Source: JBCBEX01 sp038528235
Lineage (GTDB): Bacteria; Bacteroidota; Rhodothermia; Rhodothermales; Rubricoccaceae
Direction of reading: 5' to 3'
Assembly (NCBI GenBank): GCA_038528235.1
Contig: JBCBEX010000127.1
Span: forward strand, 1-8,832
DNA: 8,832 bases
Below are positions 6,160-8,832 of the stretch, one piece after another; the stretch's first letter is position 1; every line of letters starts with the position of its first letter. The notes below the pieces were generated by a model that had not been told where the DNA came from, searched no databases, and was given only the letters and a program-made list of their open reading frames with translations. Position numbers and translations under genes: made by a program.

Positions 6160-8553
6160 ATGAAGCACCTCCTTGTCTTCGTGCTCGCCCTCGTGCTGGC
6201 CGTACCAGCCTGGGCACAATCGCGCTACGGGTCCGCCGTGGCCGTGGCGGACGGTGCCGCCTTTGCCGGGGCCTCGGGCGGCGACCGCTCCCCCGGCGCC
6301 GTCTACGTCTACCGTCCTGACTCTGGCAGTTGGGCCGAGCAGGTTCGCCTTGCTGCCCCCGACGGCTTCGAGGGCGATGGCTTCGGCACCAACCTGGCCG
6401 CCCACGGCGACATGCTCGCCGTTGGAGCCCCCGGCATGGACGAGGACCGCGGCGCCGTGTTCGTGTTCGCACGCACCGACGACGGGTGGGACATGGTGAG
6501 CCGCCTGGCTCCGCCCGCCGACGTGACGCTGATGGGCTTCGGCACCACCGTCGCGCTCAAGGATGGCCTCCTGGCTGTCAGCACGGCATCGCAGCAGAAC
6601 CCGTGGGGCATGCCTGATCCGTCGATGCAAAATGCCGTCTACCTCTACCGCCATGACGCCTCGGCGGGTGTGTGGTCGCAGGTCGCCCTCCTTGACGGCA
6701 CGGCCGCAGGCGCGCACCCCAGCTTCGGGTCAGCCCTAGCCCTCGGCGACGGCCTCATTCTTGTCGGGGCCCCCGGCAGCATTCGTGGCGGGAGCGCCCC
6801 GGTCGTCTACCCCTATCGCTGGAACGAGGCGGACGGTACCTGGACGAGCACCGACCCGCTCAAGCCCGTCGGCGAGAACCCGCCGTTCGGGTTTGGCTCC
6901 ACGCTTGCCATCGACGGCGGCATCGCCTACGTGGGGGCTCCGAACGACGGTGGCACTGGTGCGGTGTTCGCCTACACCATCGGTGCCGAGGGCGCGCTTG
7001 ACCTCGCCCGTACGATGCGCCCATTCGACGGCGTCGAGGGCGAGCGCTTCGGCAGTGCCCTCGCCGTCGCGCCCTCCTCGATCTGGGTGGGCGCGCCGGG
7101 TGCCTACCGCGCTCGCACGAACGGACACGTCTATGTCTACCGCCGGGACGCCGAGACGGGTGCCTTCGCCGACGCCGCCAAGATGGTCGCGCCCGATGGC
7201 GCGGCGGGCGACTCCTTCGGGGCCAGGGTTGCTGCCAACGAGGAGGTAGCCATAGTCGGCGCCCCCGGTGACGACTACGGCGCCGGAACGGCCGCGCTCT
7301 TCCTACCAGGCTCCGACACCCGATGGGCCCCGGCCTCGACGGTCTACAGCGACATCGAGACGTTGCAGGCCGTGACCGGCGAGCGGATGGGATGCCAGAC
7401 GGGCGAAGCTGCTGGCTTCGACTGCGCAGGCATGGAGCTTATGTCGTACCTCCCCATCGGCGAGATTGGGGGCGAGCGCGGCGTGCGCCTGAACGACATC
7501 TGGGGCTGGACCGATCCGACCACCGACCGGGAGTACGCGCTCGTGGGCCGCGTCGACGGCACCTCCTTCGTGGACGTCACCAACCCGATGGCTCCCGTCT
7601 ACCTCGGTGACCTGCCGAAGACCGAGGGCTCGCCCGGTGCTACCTGGCGCGACATCAAGGTGTACCAGGATCACGCGTTCATCGTCGCCGACGCCTCGCA
7701 GCACCACGGCATGCAGGTGTTCGACCTGACGCGGCTGCGCGACTTCGACGGCACGCCTGCGACCTTCGAGCCAGACGCGTGGTACGGCAACATCTACAGC
7801 GCCCACAACATCGTCATCAACGAGGACACGGGCTTCGCGTACGTCGTCGGTGCCCGCTCGGGTGGCGAGACGTGCGGCGGCGGGCTGCACATGGTCAACA
7901 TCCAGGACCCGGTCAACCCCACGTTCGCGGGCTGCTTCGCCGATACCTCGACGGGCCGCCGCGGCACCGGCTACTCGCACGACGCCCAGTGCGTCGTCTA
8001 CAATGGGCCGGACGAGGACTACGTGGGCCGGGAGATCTGCCTCGGCTCGAACGAGACGGCGCTCTCCATCGCCGACGTCACGGACAAGGAGAACCCGAAG
8101 GCCATCGCCGCGCAGAGCTACCCCAACGTCGCGTACGCGCACCAGGGCTGGCTCACCGAAGACCACCGGTACTTCTACCTGAACGACGAGATTGACGAAC
8201 TATCCGGGACGATCGACCGGACGCGGACGCTCATCTGGGACCTGACAGACCTCGACGACCCGCAGCTCGTGCGCGAGTTCATGCACGACATCCCGGCCTC
8301 GGACCACAACCTGTACGTGCGCGGCACCACGATGTACCAGTCGAACTACGCCGCGGGCCTCCGGGTCTTCGACGTGGCCGACCCGGAGAACCCGGTTGAG
8401 GTCGGCTACTTCGACACGAACCCGTTCGGCACGAACGACGCAGGCTTCTCTGGGTCGTGGAGCAACTTCCCGTACTTCCCGAGCGGCACCGTCGTCGTCT
8501 CGTCAATCGGGGAGGGCCTCTTCGTTCTCAAAGAGAGCGGCGTCGATAGCTAG
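6160..8553 (+). CDS. Secreted double beta-propeller: FG-GAP repeats plus choice-of-anchor B domain
   Basis: A 797-aa exported protein. The start at 6160 gives a clean signal peptide (MKHLLVFVLALVLAVPAWAQ) with probable cleavage after AWA at residue 19. Residues 22-385 hold seven FG-GAP/integrin-type repeats, with YG/FG landmarks near 23, 75, 127, 189, 245, 297 and 353, each followed by a strand ending in VGAPG or a variant (fullest in five repeats). This implies a seven-bladed propeller. Residues 395-795 match the choice-of-anchor B family: C412/C422, NDIWGW (445-450), WRDIK (496-500), QHHGMQVFDL, AHN at 549, SHD at 607, AHQ at 661, DHN at 716, and a final GLRVFD...GLFVL. Cysteines C412/C422, C572/C592 and C611/C627 are close enough in sequence to form disulfides; the first propeller has none. 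The C terminus (GLFVLKESGVDS) has no sorting domain. Substrate and role are unknown; such proteins are extracellular or surface-bound. Confidence 0.85.
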   Translation: MKHLLVFVLALVLAVPAWAQSRYGSAVAVADGAAFAGASGGDRSPGAVYVYRPDSGSWAEQVRLAAPDGFEGDGFGTNLAAHGDMLAVGAPGMDEDRGAVFVFARTDDGWDMVSRLAPPADVTLMGFGTTVALKDGLLAVSTASQQNPWGMPDPSMQNAVYLYRHDASAGVWSQVALLDGTAAGAHPSFGSALALGDGLILVGAPGSIRGGSAPVVYPYRWNEADGTWTSTDPLKPVGENPPFGFGSTLAIDGGIAYVGAPNDGGTGAVFAYTIGAEGALDLARTMRPFDGVEGERFGSALAVAPSSIWVGAPGAYRARTNGHVYVYRRDAETGAFADAAKMVAPDGAAGDSFGARVAANEEVAIVGAPGDDYGAGTAALFLPGSDTRWAPASTVYSDIETLQAVTGERMGCQTGEAAGFDCAGMELMSYLPIGEIGGERGVRLNDIWGWTDPTTDREYALVGRVDGTSFVDVTNPMAPVYLGDLPKTEGSPGATWRDIKVYQDHAFIVADASQHHGMQVFDLTRLRDFDGTPATFEPDAWYGNIYSAHNIVINEDTGFAYVVGARSGGETCGGGLHMVNIQDPVNPTFAGCFADTSTGRRGTGYSHDAQCVVYNGPDEDYVGREICLGSNETALSIADVTDKENPKAIAAQSYPNVAYAHQGWLTEDHRYFYLNDEIDELSGTIDRTRTLIWDLTDLDDPQLVREFMHDIPASDHNLYVRGTTMYQSNYAAGLRVFDVADPENPVEVGYFDTNPFGTNDAGFSGSWSNFPYFPSGTVVVSSIGEGLFVLKESGVDS

Positions 8554-8571
8554 TCGTTCTTCGTTTTCCGT

Positions 8572-8618
8572 CACGCGTCAGGGGGCTCGGCTACCACTCC
8601 GGGCTTCCCTGGCGCGTG
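8572..8618 (+). other. 12-bp hairpin between the two propeller genes
   Basis: cacgcgtcaggg (8572-8583) pairs with ccctggcgcgtg (8607-8618): eleven Watson-Crick pairs and one G-U, around a 23-nt loop. It starts 19 nt after the upstream stop and ends 25 nt before the next ATG. It is followed by tcgtttgcacttt rather than a T-run. It could be a partial terminator or an intercistronic mRNA-stability element. Confidence 0.45.
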
Positions 8619-8643
8619 TCGTTTGCACTTTCCAGAGCTCCGC

Positions 8644-8832
8644 ATGCGCATCCTTCGCCTCCTTCTCCTACCGCTCCTGCTCGCTGCGGCACCGCGCGCG
8701 GCAGCCGGGGTGACCGGCGGGCCGTACGTCTACGTCGCCAACCAGCTCGATGCCGCCGTCACCGTCGTGGACATGTCGACGAACGAGGTCGCCGCTACGG
8801 TCGACCTGGAGGCGCTCGGCTTCTCCGCCAAC
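8644..8832 (+). CDS. Secreted YVTN/YncE-type beta-propeller protein, N-terminal part (cut by window edge)
   Basis: An open frame of 63 codons runs off the right edge. It begins with a signal peptide, MRILRLLLLPLLLAAAPRAA, probably cleaved near AAA-G (residues 19-22). The first repeat then reads YVYVANQLDAAVTVVDMSTN (28-47) and EVAATVDLEALGFSAN. The pattern YVxNxxxxxVxVVDxxTNxVxATV is the signature of YVTN-type seven-bladed propeller repeats (YncE-like family). The leader is pyrimidine-rich without a Shine-Dalgarno site. The 90-bp spacing from the preceding propeller gene, same strand and same secreted nature suggest cotranscription and a shared role. Full length, heme- or metal-binding additions and an anchor cannot be judged from this fragment. 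Confidence 0.78.
   Translation, partial: MRILRLLLLPLLLAAAPRAAAGVTGGPYVYVANQLDAAVTVVDMSTNEVAATVDLEALGFSAN

Noticed and set aside
7303..8166. Minus-strand open frame (287 codons) opposite the choice-of-anchor B domain
   Set aside because: Valine/arginine/aspartate-rich shadow of a well-recognised + strand domain, typical of GC-rich codon bias.
1..8832. CRISPR array, tRNA or rRNA genes
   Set aside because: No regularly spaced identical repeats, cloverleaf-like sequences or conserved rRNA segments were found on either strand by reading.

Overview
The window is about 8.8 kb of high-GC DNA. Its coding is almost entirely on the + strand, in four blocks. Several features suggest a halophilic or marine member of the Rhodothermota (the Rhodothermales / Salinibacter / Rubricoccus side of Bacteroidota): a pair of DUF3526-type ABC-2 permeases, a secreted 'choice-of-anchor B' propeller protein, pyrimidine-rich leaders without Shine-Dalgarno sites, and very high GC. 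This placement is inferred from gene content; no rRNA or marker gene is present.

Layout. (1) 1-193, minus strand: the N-terminal 64 codons of an IS630-type transposase, cut by the window edge. A 197-bp gene-free stretch with two inverted repeats follows. (2) 391-3339: two consecutive membrane proteins of 472 and 479 aa. Each has an N-terminal membrane helix, a large extracytoplasmic part, a membrane block, a second large soluble loop and a last helix. They look like the two permease halves of an ABC-2 exporter. The ATPase that should serve them is not in the window; the transposase lies on the side where it might be expected. (3) 3496-5956: a lipoprotein with two tandem cupin domains, a COG0523/CobW-type GTPase, and a small membrane-anchored protein resembling DUF3299. 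COG0523 proteins are metal chaperones and DUF3299 genes occur beside zinc uptake genes elsewhere, so I read this as a candidate metal-handling module. The GTPase has lost all three cysteines of the family's CxCC metal site. A perfect 11-bp inverted repeat lies between the lipoprotein and the GTPase. (4) 6160 to the end: a secreted 797-aa protein made of a seven-repeat FG-GAP-type propeller fused to a choice-of-anchor B propeller, then the start of a second secreted YVTN/YncE-type propeller protein cut by the window edge.

No tRNA, rRNA, CRISPR array or complete mobile element was seen. The observations most worth following up are the cysteine-free GTPase in its metal-type neighbourhood, the duplicated HYH-x4-H cupin lipoprotein, the regular Asp/His series in the choice-of-anchor B propeller, and the orphan permease pair beside the transposase.
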